Source: Pseudarthrobacter sp. SSS035 (GTDB lineage: Bacteria > Actinomycetota > Actinomycetes > Actinomycetales > Micrococcaceae). Taken from it: a stretch of DNA of 64,000 bases. The notes under the pieces were generated by a model. It worked only from the letters and a program-made list of their open reading frames with translations, had not been told where the DNA came from and searched no databases. The stretch lies in contig NZ_CP096882.1 in the NCBI RefSeq assembly GCF_023273875.1, positions 2,542,001-2,606,000 of the forward strand, read 5' to 3'. A program made the translations under genes and the position numbers. Below are positions 32,148-41,193 of the stretch, piece after piece (positions within the stretch are counted from its first letter, which is position 1; the number at the start of each line of letters is the position of its first letter).

Positions 32148-33173
32148 TCAGCCGCCGGGCGCAGCGGTCAGCGACGTGGCCTTGGCTGTGGTGACGCCGG
32201 GGCTCAGCTCAAAACGCGGAGGGTCCGGAACGGGAGGCGAATCGCTGGCGTTGGCGATGTACCCGGCGGCCAGGCCCCCGAGCTCCACCAGCGGCAGGGT
32301 CATGGTTGTCAGTCCGAACACGGCGCCGCCGCGGGTGCCACCGATGCCGGCGACAGAGACGTCGTTGGGAGTCTTGTAGCCGTTGGTCCAGAGGTAGGCG
32401 AGGACGCCCACCGCGATTTCGTCGTTGGCGCACACGATCGCCTTCGGCAGCTGCCCCGCTGCAACCAGCCGCGCCATCGCATCCCGCCCCGATTCCTGCC
32501 GCATTCCCGTCCCGCCGACGACGTGGGGGAGTGCGTGTGCCTCGTACATCGCGCGGCGATAGCCGACCGTCCGCTGTTCCACCGCGGTCAGTCCGGGCAT
32601 GCCGCCGATGAACGCGATGCTTCGGTGGCCAAGCGACAGCATGTACCGCGTCAGTTCGTAGGACGCGGCGTCGTTGTCGATGATGATCTTCGTCGAATCG
32701 AACCCCCGCGGTGCCAGCGCCACCACCTTGGTGCCGGACCTCACCGCGAGGTTGACCTCCCGCGCCAGCTGGGCAGTGCCGGGTGCGCCTTCGATGTCAC
32801 TGCCGCAAAAGACGATCCCGGACGCCTGGTGTTCCCGAAGTACCCGGAATTTCATCCGTTCCTGCTCGGGGTCCCTGTTGGCGTTGGCCAGAATTGTCAC
32901 GAACCCGTACTTGGCCGCTTCGATCTCTATGCCCCGGGTCAGTTCGGCGAAGTAGGGGTCGAGGATGTCGCTGGCAATGACCCCGATGATCTTGCTGCGC
33001 TGCTGCTTCAACGCCTGGGCGGCGGCGCTCGGCGTGTAGCCCAAAGTTTCGGCCGCCGTCCGCACACTCTCCCGAACGTCGCGCGATACCGGATGATCCG
33101 AACCGTTGAGCACACGCGAAGCCGTGGCCACTGAGACGGCCGCCAGCTCGGCTACTTCGCGCAATGTGGCCAT
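32148..33173 (-). CDS. LacI-family repressor of the adjacent catabolic operon
   Basis: The 341-residue protein begins with a LacI helix-turn-helix (TLREVAELAAVSVATASRVL) and hinge, followed by a periplasmic-binding-like sensor with IIGVIASDILDPYFAELTRG and IVCANDEIAVGVLAYLW. ATG 33173 with AAGGAGT upstream was chosen; the longer in-frame reading runs into the promoter region. It is divergent from the flavoprotein operon, and two LacI-type operators lie between them. The inducer is probably a sugar or sugar acid handled by that operon. Confidence 0.92.
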   Translation of the reverse strand: MATLREVAELAAVSVATASRVLNGSDHPVSRDVRESVRTAAETLGYTPSAAAQALKQQRSKIIGVIASDILDPYFAELTRGIEIEAAKYGFVTILANANRDPEQERMKFRVLREHQASGIVFCGSDIEGAPGTAQLAREVNLAVRSGTKVVALAPRGFDSTKIIIDNDAASYELTRYMLSLGHRSIAFIGGMPGLTAVEQRTVGYRRAMYEAHALPHVVGGTGMRQESGRDAMARLVAAGQLPKAIVCANDEIAVGVLAYLWTNGYKTPNDVSVAGIGGTRGGAVFGLTTMTLPLVELGGLAAGYIANASDSPPVPDPPRFELSPGVTTAKATSLTAAPGG

Positions 33174-33253
33174 AGTCCAGACTCCTTCGGTGGATGCGTC
33201 GTTCCAGCCTAGCTGGCACCACGCACTGCTTCGGGCCGCCGCAAAATAACTTC

Positions 33254-33283
33254 TTGACAGTGTGGCCCACGTCCCATTAGCGT
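33254..33283 (+). promoter_or_regulatory. Predicted promoter of the flavoprotein/DUF993 operon
   Basis: TTGACA (33254-33259), an 18-base spacer and TAGCGT (33278-33283, TAnnnT form) make a sigma70-type promoter. Transcription would start within the first LacI operator. Confidence 0.55.
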
Positions 33284-33285
33284 AA

Positions 33286-33301
33286 TGGTAAACCTTTGCC
33301 A
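33286..33301. promoter_or_regulatory. LacI-type operator 1
   Basis: TGGTAAACCTTTGCCA is a 16-base near-palindrome (14 of 16 positions symmetric) lying right after the predicted -10 element. Confidence 0.65.
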
Positions 33302-33328
33302 TTGCCAGATGCACTCATTTGGATATAG

Positions 33329-33343
33329 TGGCAAACGTTATCC
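33329..33343. promoter_or_regulatory. LacI-type operator 2
   Basis: TGGCAAACGTTATCC matches the same consensus (TGGCAAACGTTTGCCA) with a weaker right half. It is 43 bases from operator 1 and 25 before the first start codon. Confidence 0.6.
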
Positions 33344-33367
33344 GTTCAGACTCAAAGGAGAGATGCA

Positions 33368-34744
33368 ATGACTGACCTTACAAAACCCTTCGACGTGATT
33401 GTGGTCGGAGCCGGCGCGGCCGGACTTGCCGCCGCGAACCGTGCGGCGGATCTCGGCGGACGCGTTCTGGTGCTCGAGAAGGGCCAGGCTGCGGGCGGTT
33501 CCGCTGCCCTTTCGGCGGGCATTCTCTGGACGGCACCGAACCTTGAGGTTCTTCGCCGGATCCAGCCCGACGGCGATCCTGTACTTGGGCCGCTCGTCGT
33601 CGAAGGCTATGAGCAGGCCGTCCAGGACGTGCGCGACGCCGGCGTCAAAGTCAGCGACGAATGGCTCGACCACCTGGAGTGGGGGCGCGCGTGCAAGGTG
33701 GACATTCTCGACCTGATCGCGAAGTGGTCGGCGAAGGTTGATGCCACCGGCGGCGCCCTTCTCACCAGCGTCACCGACATTGAACTCATCCTCAAAGACG
33801 GCCGCGTGGCCGGAGCGACCTTTGTGCACAACGGCGAACGGAAGACGGCGTTCGGCCAGGCGACCGTCCTGGCCACCGGCGGATTCCAGGGCGATCCGGA
33901 GCTGAAGCAGAAGTTCATTGGCAACGGCGCCGATGACATTGCTGTCCGCAGCAACCCGCAATCGGTCGGTGACGGTTTCCGCCTGGGTGCCGCCGCAGGA
34001 GGGGCCACCAGCCGGCATCTTTCAGGCTTCTACGGCCACACTCTTCCCAGCCCGCTGCCTGTTTCGCCCGAGGTGTTCCTCCGGCTCACCCTCTACTTCT
34101 CCGCCTACGGGATCATGGTCAACCGGCTCGGCAGGCGATTCACGGACGAGTCGCTGGGCGACGAGGTTTCCAACCAGGCCGTTGTCCGTGAACCGGGCCG
34201 GCGGGGTGTCCTGATCTGGGATGACGAAGTCCAGCAGAAGCGTGCGCTGGCCGTGCCATATCCGAGCGGCATGGCCCTTGACCGGCACGCCGAAGCAACC
34301 AAACTCGGCGCGCGTACCGCGGAAACCGAGACCCTGGAAGAACTGCTCGAAGTAGTGGCCGGCTGGGGCGTGGACCGTGCGGGGCTCGCAGCGACGCTGG
34401 AGAACTACCAGCGTGCGTCCAACGGCGAATCCGTCAGCCTCGACGCGCCGCTGCCGGAGCGTCCCAGCCCGCTCAAGAAGGGCCCGTTCCGTGCCGTTGA
34501 GTTCCAACCGTGCATCACCATCCCTTTCGGCGGGCTGCGGGTCAACGGCGATTGCCAGGTCCTGGACAGGGACAACCGTCAAGTGGCCGGACTGTTTGCC
34601 GCGGGAGCCGACGCGGGCGGCGCCCAGGACCTCCGCTACGTCGGCGGCATCGTCTTTGGCTTCGTATTCGGCCGACGTGCGGCAGACGCAGCCTTGCGGG
34701 GCGCCGAATCGCTGGCTGGAAACGAACTGGTTTCAGTCCCGTGA
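33368..34744 (+). CDS. FAD-dependent oxidoreductase (fumarate reductase/3-ketosteroid dehydrogenase-like flavoprotein)
   Basis: The 458-residue protein begins DVIVVGAGAAGLAAANRAAD, the FAD-binding GxGxxG, and ends with QDLRYVGGIVFGFVFGRRAA, the second FAD-binding segment of the FRD/SDH flavoprotein family. QPCITIPFGGLRVNGDCQVL precedes it. Family members desaturate or reduce C-C bonds next to a carbonyl or carboxylate (fumarate, urocanate, tricarballylate, 3-ketosteroids). ATG 33368 follows AAAGGAGAG. As first gene of a carbohydrate-style operon under a LacI repressor it is an unusual component; it may oxidise a keto or carboxylate intermediate. Confidence 0.88.
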   Translation: MTDLTKPFDVIVVGAGAAGLAAANRAADLGGRVLVLEKGQAAGGSAALSAGILWTAPNLEVLRRIQPDGDPVLGPLVVEGYEQAVQDVRDAGVKVSDEWLDHLEWGRACKVDILDLIAKWSAKVDATGGALLTSVTDIELILKDGRVAGATFVHNGERKTAFGQATVLATGGFQGDPELKQKFIGNGADDIAVRSNPQSVGDGFRLGAAAGGATSRHLSGFYGHTLPSPLPVSPEVFLRLTLYFSAYGIMVNRLGRRFTDESLGDEVSNQAVVREPGRRGVLIWDDEVQQKRALAVPYPSGMALDRHAEATKLGARTAETETLEELLEVVAGWGVDRAGLAATLENYQRASNGESVSLDAPLPERPSPLKKGPFRAVEFQPCITIPFGGLRVNGDCQVLDRDNRQVAGLFAAGADAGGAQDLRYVGGIVFGFVFGRRAADAALRGAESLAGNELVSVP

Positions 34745-35742
34745 GTATCGTGACGCTTGGCCGTGCGGTGGCTTGGGGCAGACCCAAACAGCTCACTGTC
34801 GAGGACCGTCCGTGGCCGTCGCCGGCGCCGGACGAAGTGGTGATCCGGATTGAGAGCGTCGGCGTCTGCGGCACGGACGTGGGCATCTGGCGCGGAAACC
34901 ACGACGGCGTCGCCGCCGGTACCGTCCTCGGCCACGAATTCGGGGGCACAGTGGTGGAGGTCGGGGCGAACGTCACAGACCTGGTCACCGGCCAGTTGGT
35001 GGCTGTCGATCCGAACCTGGTCTGCGGAAATTGCCCGGCATGCGCTACCGGTTCCCGCGGCCTGTGCAGCGAGCGCCGGCTCATGGGCCGGGACCTCGAC
35101 GGCGGCCTGCAAAGCTTCCTTGCCGTTGATGTTGCCCAGACCATCCCCATTCCCGGGACACCGGACCCGCGGGCTCTTGCCCTGATCGAACCGCTCGCCG
35201 TCGGCGTCCACGCCTGTACACGGGCCGGAGTCACCGCCGGTGCCCGGCTCGGCATCATCGGCGGCGGCGCCATCGGCATGGCCTGCGCCCTGCAGGCCCG
35301 CAGCCTCGGCGCCGGAAGCATCACCGTCGTCGAGCCTGACGCCCTCCGCCGCGCAACCATCCAAGAGCACGGCGTGAGCGCGATTGCCCCCGGGGACGTG
35401 CCCGAACAGCGGTGGACCATCGCCATCGACACCGTGGGCAACGGTGCCACCATCAGCGCGGTCATGGACCTGATGGAACCGGGCTCGACGATCTGCGTCG
35501 CCGGGCTCGCCCAGGGCGGGACGCTCCCTCCGGCGACGGAGCTCGTCCGGCGCGAACTCACGCTCACCGGCACCTTCTGCTACACCTCGGCGGACCTCCA
35601 CACGGCCGCCGAACTAGTGGCCACCCACGGCCTCGCCGCACTTCCCAACGACCTCATCCACGGCTTCGACCAGGCACCCGCCGCCATCGAAGCGTTTGCC
35701 CGCGGCCACCTCGGGCGCGGCAAAACCATCATCATCCCTTAG
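34741..35742 (+). CDS. Zinc-dependent alcohol dehydrogenase (MDR superfamily)
   Basis: The 333-residue protein has the catalytic-zinc region GVCGTDVGIWRG and GHEFGGTVVEVG, the structural-zinc cysteines in VCGNCPACATGSRGLCSER, and the Rossmann motif LGIIGGGAIGMACALQA. This is the sorbitol/threonine dehydrogenase type of MDR protein that oxidises secondary alcohols of polyols. GTG 34741 overlaps the flavoprotein stop (GTGA). It is the second enzyme of the operon. Which hydroxyl it oxidises is unknown. Confidence 0.9.
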   Translation: MSIVTLGRAVAWGRPKQLTVEDRPWPSPAPDEVVIRIESVGVCGTDVGIWRGNHDGVAAGTVLGHEFGGTVVEVGANVTDLVTGQLVAVDPNLVCGNCPACATGSRGLCSERRLMGRDLDGGLQSFLAVDVAQTIPIPGTPDPRALALIEPLAVGVHACTRAGVTAGARLGIIGGGAIGMACALQARSLGAGSITVVEPDALRRATIQEHGVSAIAPGDVPEQRWTIAIDTVGNGATISAVMDLMEPGSTICVAGLAQGGTLPPATELVRRELTLTGTFCYTSADLHTAAELVATHGLAALPNDLIHGFDQAPAAIEAFARGHLGRGKTIIIP

Positions 35743-35787
35743 CCCTCCCGGGCATCAACGGCTGAATCTGCAATGAAGGAGAAATCA

Positions 35788-37158
35788 GTGAACACCACCC
35801 TGCAAGACCCGGCGGTCCACCCGCCCCGTGCCAAGAACAGCCCCGTACGTGCCGCCGTAGCCAGCATGGCCGGCGGAACGCTGGAGTACTACGACAACTA
35901 CATCTACGCCCTGGCCGCGGCCCTCGTCTTCGGGAAGATCTTCTTCCCGGACGCCGGTGCCGTCGCCACCATCGCGGCGTTGGCCACCTTCGCCGTCTCC
36001 TACGTGGCCCGGCCGCTCGGCGCGATCCTCCTGGGACACTTCGGCGACCGTATCGGCCGCAAGAAGGTCCTCGTCTTCATCCTGATCCTGATGGGAACGT
36101 CCACCTTCCTGGTCGGCTGCCTGCCCGAATACTCGCAAATTGGCGTCTGGGCACCGGTCCTGCTGATCACGCTCCGTATCCTCCAGGGAATCTCCGTGGG
36201 CGGCGAGACCGCGGCCGCCACAGTGCTGACCATCGAGATATCACCCGAGGGCCGCCGTGGCTTCTTCACCAGCTGGGCGCCCAACGGCATCGTCGCCGGA
36301 TTCATCCTGGCCACACTCATCTTTGTGCCCATCTCGGCGCTGCCGGAAGACCAGCTGCTGAGCTGGGGATGGCGCATCCCGTTCCTGCTGAGCGCTTTAG
36401 TTACTGTCGCCGGGTTCATCATCCGGGCAAAGCTCGACGAGCCTGAAGCCTTCATTGAAGCCCAGGCGGAGCACGCCCTGGTGAAAGTGCCGGTTGTCGA
36501 AGTCTTCCGGTCCCACTGGGGCGCGATCGTCCGGGTCACCTTCTGCTCGCTCGCTTTCGCTGTTGACACGGTGGTCAAAGTCTTCGCACTGTCCCTGGCC
36601 ACCGGCGTCTACGGCATCCCGCGCAGCACCATGCTGTGGGTCCTCATCGTCAGTCATGTCCTCGCACTCGTGACCCAGCCGTTGTTCGCGATGGTGTCAG
36701 ACCGGGTGGGGCGAAAGCCGGTGTTCATTGCCGGCAACCTCGGCTGCGCCGCCATGATCTTCGCCTACTTCGCCGCCATCCAGGCCGGTAACGTTCCCCT
36801 GCTGTTCCTCGCCGGGATCCTCTCGATGTCGTTCGCCTACGCCGCCATCAACGCCACGTACCCGTCATTCTTTGCGGAAATGTTCAACCTCAAGGTCCGC
36901 CAGACGGGCATGGCCCTGGGCCTCCAGATCGGCCTGATCGCCGCGGGCTTCGCCCCCAGCCTCTACACCGCCCTCACGGCAGGCAACCCGTCAGACTGGC
37001 TGCCGGTCGCGGTCATCTCCGCCATCATTTCCCTCATCGCCGTGGGCAGCGCCCTGACTGCCAAGGAGACCTTCAGGGTTCCCCTGGACCAGCTCGGAGC
37101 GCCCATCACCACACCCAAGCCCCAGGCCGCCGTCGTCCCTTCAGGAGAACAGTCATGA
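35788..37158 (+). CDS. MFS transporter, metabolite:H+ symporter (MHS) family
   Basis: The 456-residue protein has 12 helices and MHS hallmarks: GGTLEYYDNYIYALAAALV, SYVARPLGAILLGHFGDRIG between helices 2 and 3, and RILQGISVGGETAAATVLTIE. MHS proteins take up carboxylates and betaines such as citrate, 2-oxoglutarate, shikimate and proline betaine. GTG 35788 was chosen because AAGGAG lies 7 bases before it; the ATG at 35773 is just ahead of that site. An MHS transporter suggests that the substrate of this operon carries a carboxylate, unlike a neutral sugar. Confidence 0.9.
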   Translation: MNTTLQDPAVHPPRAKNSPVRAAVASMAGGTLEYYDNYIYALAAALVFGKIFFPDAGAVATIAALATFAVSYVARPLGAILLGHFGDRIGRKKVLVFILILMGTSTFLVGCLPEYSQIGVWAPVLLITLRILQGISVGGETAAATVLTIEISPEGRRGFFTSWAPNGIVAGFILATLIFVPISALPEDQLLSWGWRIPFLLSALVTVAGFIIRAKLDEPEAFIEAQAEHALVKVPVVEVFRSHWGAIVRVTFCSLAFAVDTVVKVFALSLATGVYGIPRSTMLWVLIVSHVLALVTQPLFAMVSDRVGRKPVFIAGNLGCAAMIFAYFAAIQAGNVPLLFLAGILSMSFAYAAINATYPSFFAEMFNLKVRQTGMALGLQIGLIAAGFAPSLYTALTAGNPSDWLPVAVISAIISLIAVGSALTAKETFRVPLDQLGAPITTPKPQAAVVPSGEQS

Positions 37159-38285
37159 GCCACCCCTTCCGCGTCGGAATCGTTGGTTGCGGCAACATCG
37201 CCGACAACCACTTCCAGTCCTACTCCGCCCTGCCGGACGTCGAAATTGCCGGCGTCTGCGACGTCGATCTGGGACGTGCCGAGGCGTTTGCCGCCGAGCG
37301 CGGCGTCGCCCACGCCGTCGGGTCCGTCCGCGAGCTGATCGCCCTGGGCATCGATGCGCTGAGCGTCTGCACACCGCATCCCACCCATGAGGCCGTGGTG
37401 TCCGAAGCCGCGGCAGCTGGCGTGCATATCCTGTGCGAAAAGCCGGTCGCCACCGACGTCGCCGCAGCTGAGCGGATGGTGGCGGCCGCCGAACGCCACA
37501 ATGTCACCTTCGGAGTGGTGTTCCAGCGCCGCTTCTGGCCCGGGGCACAGGCCCTCCGGGCAGCCATCGACGACGGCCGCCTCGGCCAGCCGATGCTGGG
37601 CCACTGCCAGGTGCTGCTCCACCGCGGCACCGACTACTACGACGCTGCCGCCTGGCGCGGCACCTGGGCCGCCGACGGCGGGGGAGTGCTCATGACCCAG
37701 GCGATCCACAACATCGACCTCCTCCAGTGGTTCATGGGCGATCCCGTCGAAGTCAGCGCCAAAGCAGGGACCTTCGTCCTCGGGGACACCATGGAAGTCG
37801 AAGACACCGCAGCGGCGCTCATCACCTTCGCGTCCGGTGCCATCGCCACCCTCAGCGCCACCGTGGCGGCCTCACCGAACCTCGGAACCCGCATCGTGGT
37901 CACCGGCAGCAACGGCGCCACCGTGAACGTCACCGAATACCCGGAAGGCTCGGATGCCATCAACGACCTCTGGGCCGTGCCGGGCGAAGAGCGTGCATCC
38001 ACGGTGTTCGCGGACGGCCTCACCGGGGATATCCCCGTATCCGAAGTCAACGCCAAGCTCCTGCCGCTGCACAAACTCCAGGTCGCAGACTTCGTTGATG
38101 CTGTGCGGGCCGGCCGGGCGCCCTCCGTCAGCGGACGCGAGGCGATGAAGTCCCTGCAGATCGTGGCCGCCGTCTACGAATCGGCCCGCACGGGACTGCC
38201 GGTTCGCATCGATACCACCTCTGCGGAAGCGCCCCGCTTCGCCCACCTGCCGGGCGCACTGGCCGGCTCCGGAGCATCCCGATGA
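37155..38285 (+). CDS. Gfo/Idh/MocA-family dehydrogenase
   Basis: The 376-residue protein has the N-terminal Rossmann motif VGIVGCGNIADNHF and the family signature CEKPVATDVAAAERMV, with the active-site Lys in EKP. A C-terminal beta-sheet domain follows with GGVLMTQAIHNIDLLQWF supplying the HxxD active-site residues. Members oxidise or reduce hydroxyls of sugars, inositols and levoglucosan using NAD(P). ATG 37155 overlaps the transporter stop (ATGA), and its own stop overlaps the next gene. It probably acts on the ring or chain of the imported acid. Confidence 0.9.
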   Translation: MSHPFRVGIVGCGNIADNHFQSYSALPDVEIAGVCDVDLGRAEAFAAERGVAHAVGSVRELIALGIDALSVCTPHPTHEAVVSEAAAAGVHILCEKPVATDVAAAERMVAAAERHNVTFGVVFQRRFWPGAQALRAAIDDGRLGQPMLGHCQVLLHRGTDYYDAAAWRGTWAADGGGVLMTQAIHNIDLLQWFMGDPVEVSAKAGTFVLGDTMEVEDTAAALITFASGAIATLSATVAASPNLGTRIVVTGSNGATVNVTEYPEGSDAINDLWAVPGEERASTVFADGLTGDIPVSEVNAKLLPLHKLQVADFVDAVRAGRAPSVSGREAMKSLQIVAAVYESARTGLPVRIDTTSAEAPRFAHLPGALAGSGASR

Positions 38286-39172
38286 CACACCAGACGCACC
38301 AGGAGAACACCGTGGAGCTCAGCCTCAACCAGGCCACCACCCGCCCCTACCCGCTGATCGCCACCGCGGAAGCCGCGATGCGGGCCGGGATCCGGCACAT
38401 CGGCCTGTGGATCGAACCGGTGGAGGAGATCGGCATTGCCCGCACCCAGCAGCTGCTCGCCGACACCGGCCTGTCCGTCAGCTCCGTGTGCAGGGCCGGA
38501 TTCCTAGCCGACAAGGACGGCGCAGAACTGCGCGCGGCGATCGACGGCGTGAAGCGGGCACTCGACCTGTCGCAGGCCGTCGGCAGCCCGATGCTGACCC
38601 TCATCGCCGGCGGACTTCCGGGCCACGACCGGAGCATCCGGCACGCGGAACAGCGGCTGCGCACCACGCTCGAGGAACTCGAACCCCACGCCCGTGCGGC
38701 CGGGGTGCGGCTGGCGCTCGAACCGCTGCACCCCCTGTTCGTGGACAGCCGCAGCATGGTCACCACGATTGGGCAGGCGCTGCGCGTCATCAGTGATTTT
38801 CCGGCCGAAACCGTCGGGATTCTCATTGATGCCTATGCCACGTCCTGGGACCCCAATTTCGACGACGACGTCCTGGCGGCCGGCCCGCGGATCGCGGGCT
38901 ACCAGGTCAGCGACTTCGCGCTGCCCCTGCCGGTTCCCGAAAACATGAACGGGCGGCTCTTCCCCGGAGACGGGAACATCGACCTTGCCGCCCTGACCGC
39001 ATCGGTCATCCGTGCCGGCTATACGGGCCCTGTTGAGGTGGAGATTTTCAACGACGACATCTGGCAGCTGCCGTTGCAAACGATCATCGACCGCACCGTG
39101 GCCAGCTTCAACCGCCACGTCACCGAACCCGTCAGTGAACATGTCAACCCACTGGAGCGTGAACTCGTATGA
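38282..39172 (+). CDS. Sugar phosphate isomerase/epimerase-like TIM-barrel protein
   Basis: This 296-residue protein belongs to the xylose isomerase-like/AP endonuclease 2 barrel group. The metal-binding residues appear as LALEPLHPLF (Glu), GILIDAYATSWDP (Asp), and GPVEVEIFNDD (Glu) near the end, with GYQVSDFALPLP between. Members isomerise, epimerise or eliminate keto sugars after an oxidation step, and they often neighbour Gfo/Idh dehydrogenases, as here. ATGA overlaps tie it to both neighbours. In levoglucosan catabolism a similar pair performs oxidation then beta-elimination; the present cluster differs in gene content. Confidence 0.85.
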   Translation: MTHQTHQENTVELSLNQATTRPYPLIATAEAAMRAGIRHIGLWIEPVEEIGIARTQQLLADTGLSVSSVCRAGFLADKDGAELRAAIDGVKRALDLSQAVGSPMLTLIAGGLPGHDRSIRHAEQRLRTTLEELEPHARAAGVRLALEPLHPLFVDSRSMVTTIGQALRVISDFPAETVGILIDAYATSWDPNFDDDVLAAGPRIAGYQVSDFALPLPVPENMNGRLFPGDGNIDLAALTASVIRAGYTGPVEVEIFNDDIWQLPLQTIIDRTVASFNRHVTEPVSEHVNPLERELV

Positions 39173-40326
39173 ACACCCGGAACACCATCGAGCTGCCTTC
39201 GCTCAAGGGGCAGTACCGCACCATCGAACTCGCCGCCCCGGCAGCCCTTGCAACCAGCAGCACCCGGCCCGTGGCCCGGATTGTGTACGCCGCCGGTCAC
39301 GTTGTGGCCGATCCGCTCCTGGCCAGCGCCGGATCCTCGGCCATTGACTGGGACGCGACCCTCAAGCTCCGGCACTCCCTGTGGGACCTGGGACTTGGCG
39401 TTGCCGAGAGCATGGACACCGCACAGCGGGGGATGGGCCTCGGCCCCAAGGAAGCACTTACCCTCGCCCGGCGCACCCTGGCGGAAGCGCGCGCCGTCGG
39501 CGGGTCCGTCGTCGTCGGAATCGCCACCGACCAGCTTGGCCCGGGGCCACATCCGCTGACGGAAATCGCTGATGCCTACATCGAGCAGCTGGGCGAAGTC
39601 GAGGAGGCCGGCGGAAGCGTGGTCATGATGGCCAGCCGCCACCTGGCATTTTCCGCGACGGGTCCGGACGACTACCTCGAGGTTTACGGCAAGGTGCTGG
39701 ACGCCGCAACGAAGCCGGTCATCCTGCACTGGCTTGGCTCGATGTTCGATCCTGCCTTGGCCGGCTACTGGGGCAGCCGGTCCATTGCGGAAGCGTCGGA
39801 AACCGTCCTGGGACTCATCGGGTCGAAAAAGGACAAGGTGGCCGGCATCAAGATCTCCCTGCTCGACAAGGACCACGAGGTCAGCTTCCGGCGCCGGCTC
39901 CCGGCAGGAGTCCGCCTCTTCACCGGGGACGACTTCAACTACGCCGATCTCATCGCCGGGGACGAACACGGGCACAGCGATGCCCTGCTGGGGGCGTTTG
40001 CCGCCGTGCCCCGTTTTGCCTCGGCCGCGTTCGTCAAGCTCGACCGCGGAGATGTTGCCGGCTTCCGCCAGATCCTCGAGCCGACCGTCCCGCTGAGCCG
40101 CCTCATCTTCGAAGCCCCCACCCAGTACTACAAGGTGGGCGTGGTCTGGCTGAGCTACCTGACGGGATGGCAGAGCCACTTCCGCTTGCTGGCCGGCTTT
40201 GAGTCCGGCCGATCACTGGTGCATCTCGCTGACCTTTTCGAAGCGGCGAACGGCATCGGGCTGTTCCCGGATCCCCAGGCAGCGGCAGCCCGGGCGTCCG
40301 CATACTTCCGCGCCCAGGGGCTCTGA
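39169..40326 (+). CDS. DUF993 family protein (class I aldolase/DapA-like barrel)
   Basis: The 385-residue protein matches DUF993: ARIVYAAGHVVADPL near the start, IDWDATLKLRHSLWDLGLGV, GVAESMDTAQRGMGLG, KISLLDKDHEVSFRRRLPAGVRLFTGDDFNY. Structure predictors place DUF993 with dihydrodipicolinate synthase-like barrels, and the Lys of the KISLLDKDHE region could be a Schiff-base residue; that is inference. No enzyme activity is generally assigned to the family. Being within an isomerase/dehydrogenase operon, it is a good candidate for the C-C cleaving step. It overlaps the preceding gene by ATGA. Confidence 0.85.
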   Translation: MNTRNTIELPSLKGQYRTIELAAPAALATSSTRPVARIVYAAGHVVADPLLASAGSSAIDWDATLKLRHSLWDLGLGVAESMDTAQRGMGLGPKEALTLARRTLAEARAVGGSVVVGIATDQLGPGPHPLTEIADAYIEQLGEVEEAGGSVVMMASRHLAFSATGPDDYLEVYGKVLDAATKPVILHWLGSMFDPALAGYWGSRSIAEASETVLGLIGSKKDKVAGIKISLLDKDHEVSFRRRLPAGVRLFTGDDFNYADLIAGDEHGHSDALLGAFAAVPRFASAAFVKLDRGDVAGFRQILEPTVPLSRLIFEAPTQYYKVGVVWLSYLTGWQSHFRLLAGFESGRSLVHLADLFEAANGIGLFPDPQAAAARASAYFRAQGL

Positions 40327-40329
40327 ACC

Positions 40330-41082
40330 ATGTCCAGTGACAGCACCGCCGACGCCGGAACCCACCAGGCAGCGACCCTCCGGTGCCTGGTGGTGGGGGC
40401 GGCCTCCGGCATCGGCCTGGCAACCGCGGAACGGCTCAGCAGAAACGGAAACCGGGTAGTCAGTGCCGACCTTCCGTCAGCGAACTGGCCCGGCCCGGAC
40501 AGCAGTCAGCCGCAGCTGGCCATCGACATCGCAGACCCGCATTCCGTCCGGGACGCCGTCGACCAGGCGGCCTCCCTGCTGGGCGGCCTGGACGTCGTGG
40601 TCAATACGGCGGGAATCCTCGGGAAGGTTCAGCCCTCCTCGGAGGAAACCTTTGAGGAGTTCGCCAGGCTCGTCAGCATCAACCTCACCGGCGCGTTCGC
40701 CCTCTCCCAGGCGGTGCTGCCGCTCCTGGCCGAGGACGGCTTCGGTCGGCTCATCCATTTCTCCTCCACTGCGGGCAAGGAGGGGGTCCCGTGGATGACC
40801 GGATACTCGGCGAGCAAGGCCGGCATCACCGGACTGGTCAAGGCGCTGGCGAAGGAGTACGCCACCACCGGCGTCACGATCAACGCCATAGCGCCGGGCA
40901 AGATCGACACCCCGCTGATCAGCGGCAAACCCCCGACCGCAGAGGACCTGCAGCGAATACCGATGCGGCGCCTGGGCACTGCGGAAGAGGCGGCGGCACT
41001 GATTGAATACATCGCGTCGCCGGAGGCCTCCTACACGACGGGTTTCGTTTTCGACCTCTCCGGAGGCCGAGCCGTCTACTGA
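40330..41082 (+). CDS. SDR-family dehydrogenase, last gene of the DUF993 operon
   Basis: This 250-residue SDR has the cofactor motif VGAASGIGLATAERL, NTAG near residue 97 in place of NNAG, catalytic Ser in HFSSTAGKEG and the YSASK tyrosine/lysine pair near 157. It follows the DUF993 gene by 3 bases and is followed by repeat copy 4. It may reduce or oxidise the product of the cleavage step. The closest common annotation would be a 3-oxoacyl-ACP reductase-like protein, which is not informative here. Confidence 0.88.
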   Translation: MSSDSTADAGTHQAATLRCLVVGAASGIGLATAERLSRNGNRVVSADLPSANWPGPDSSQPQLAIDIADPHSVRDAVDQAASLLGGLDVVVNTAGILGKVQPSSEETFEEFARLVSINLTGAFALSQAVLPLLAEDGFGRLIHFSSTAGKEGVPWMTGYSASKAGITGLVKALAKEYATTGVTINAIAPGKIDTPLISGKPPTAEDLQRIPMRRLGTAEEAAALIEYIASPEASYTTGFVFDLSGGRAVY

Positions 41083-41116
41083 CTGGAAGGCGCTGCAGGT
41101 CAGCGGCACCCAACGC

Positions 41117-41154
41117 AAGCGGACGACGGCGGGACCTCCCGCCGTCGTTCGTGG
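41117..41154. repeat. Dispersed palindromic repeat, copy 4
   Basis: Left arm AAGCGGACGACGGCGGGA, centre CC (opposite to most copies), right arm degraded at its outer end. It lies 34 bases after the SDR stop at 41082. Confidence 0.8.
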
Positions 41155-41193
41155 CACCTTCCCGACACTGACGCACGGTGGGACCATTTCAGT

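Noticed and set aside
32148..41082. The LacI operon as a plain levoglucosan cluster.
   Set aside because: A Gfo/Idh enzyme and TIM-barrel protein fit, but the MHS carboxylate transporter, flavoprotein and DUF993 do not belong to the described gene set.
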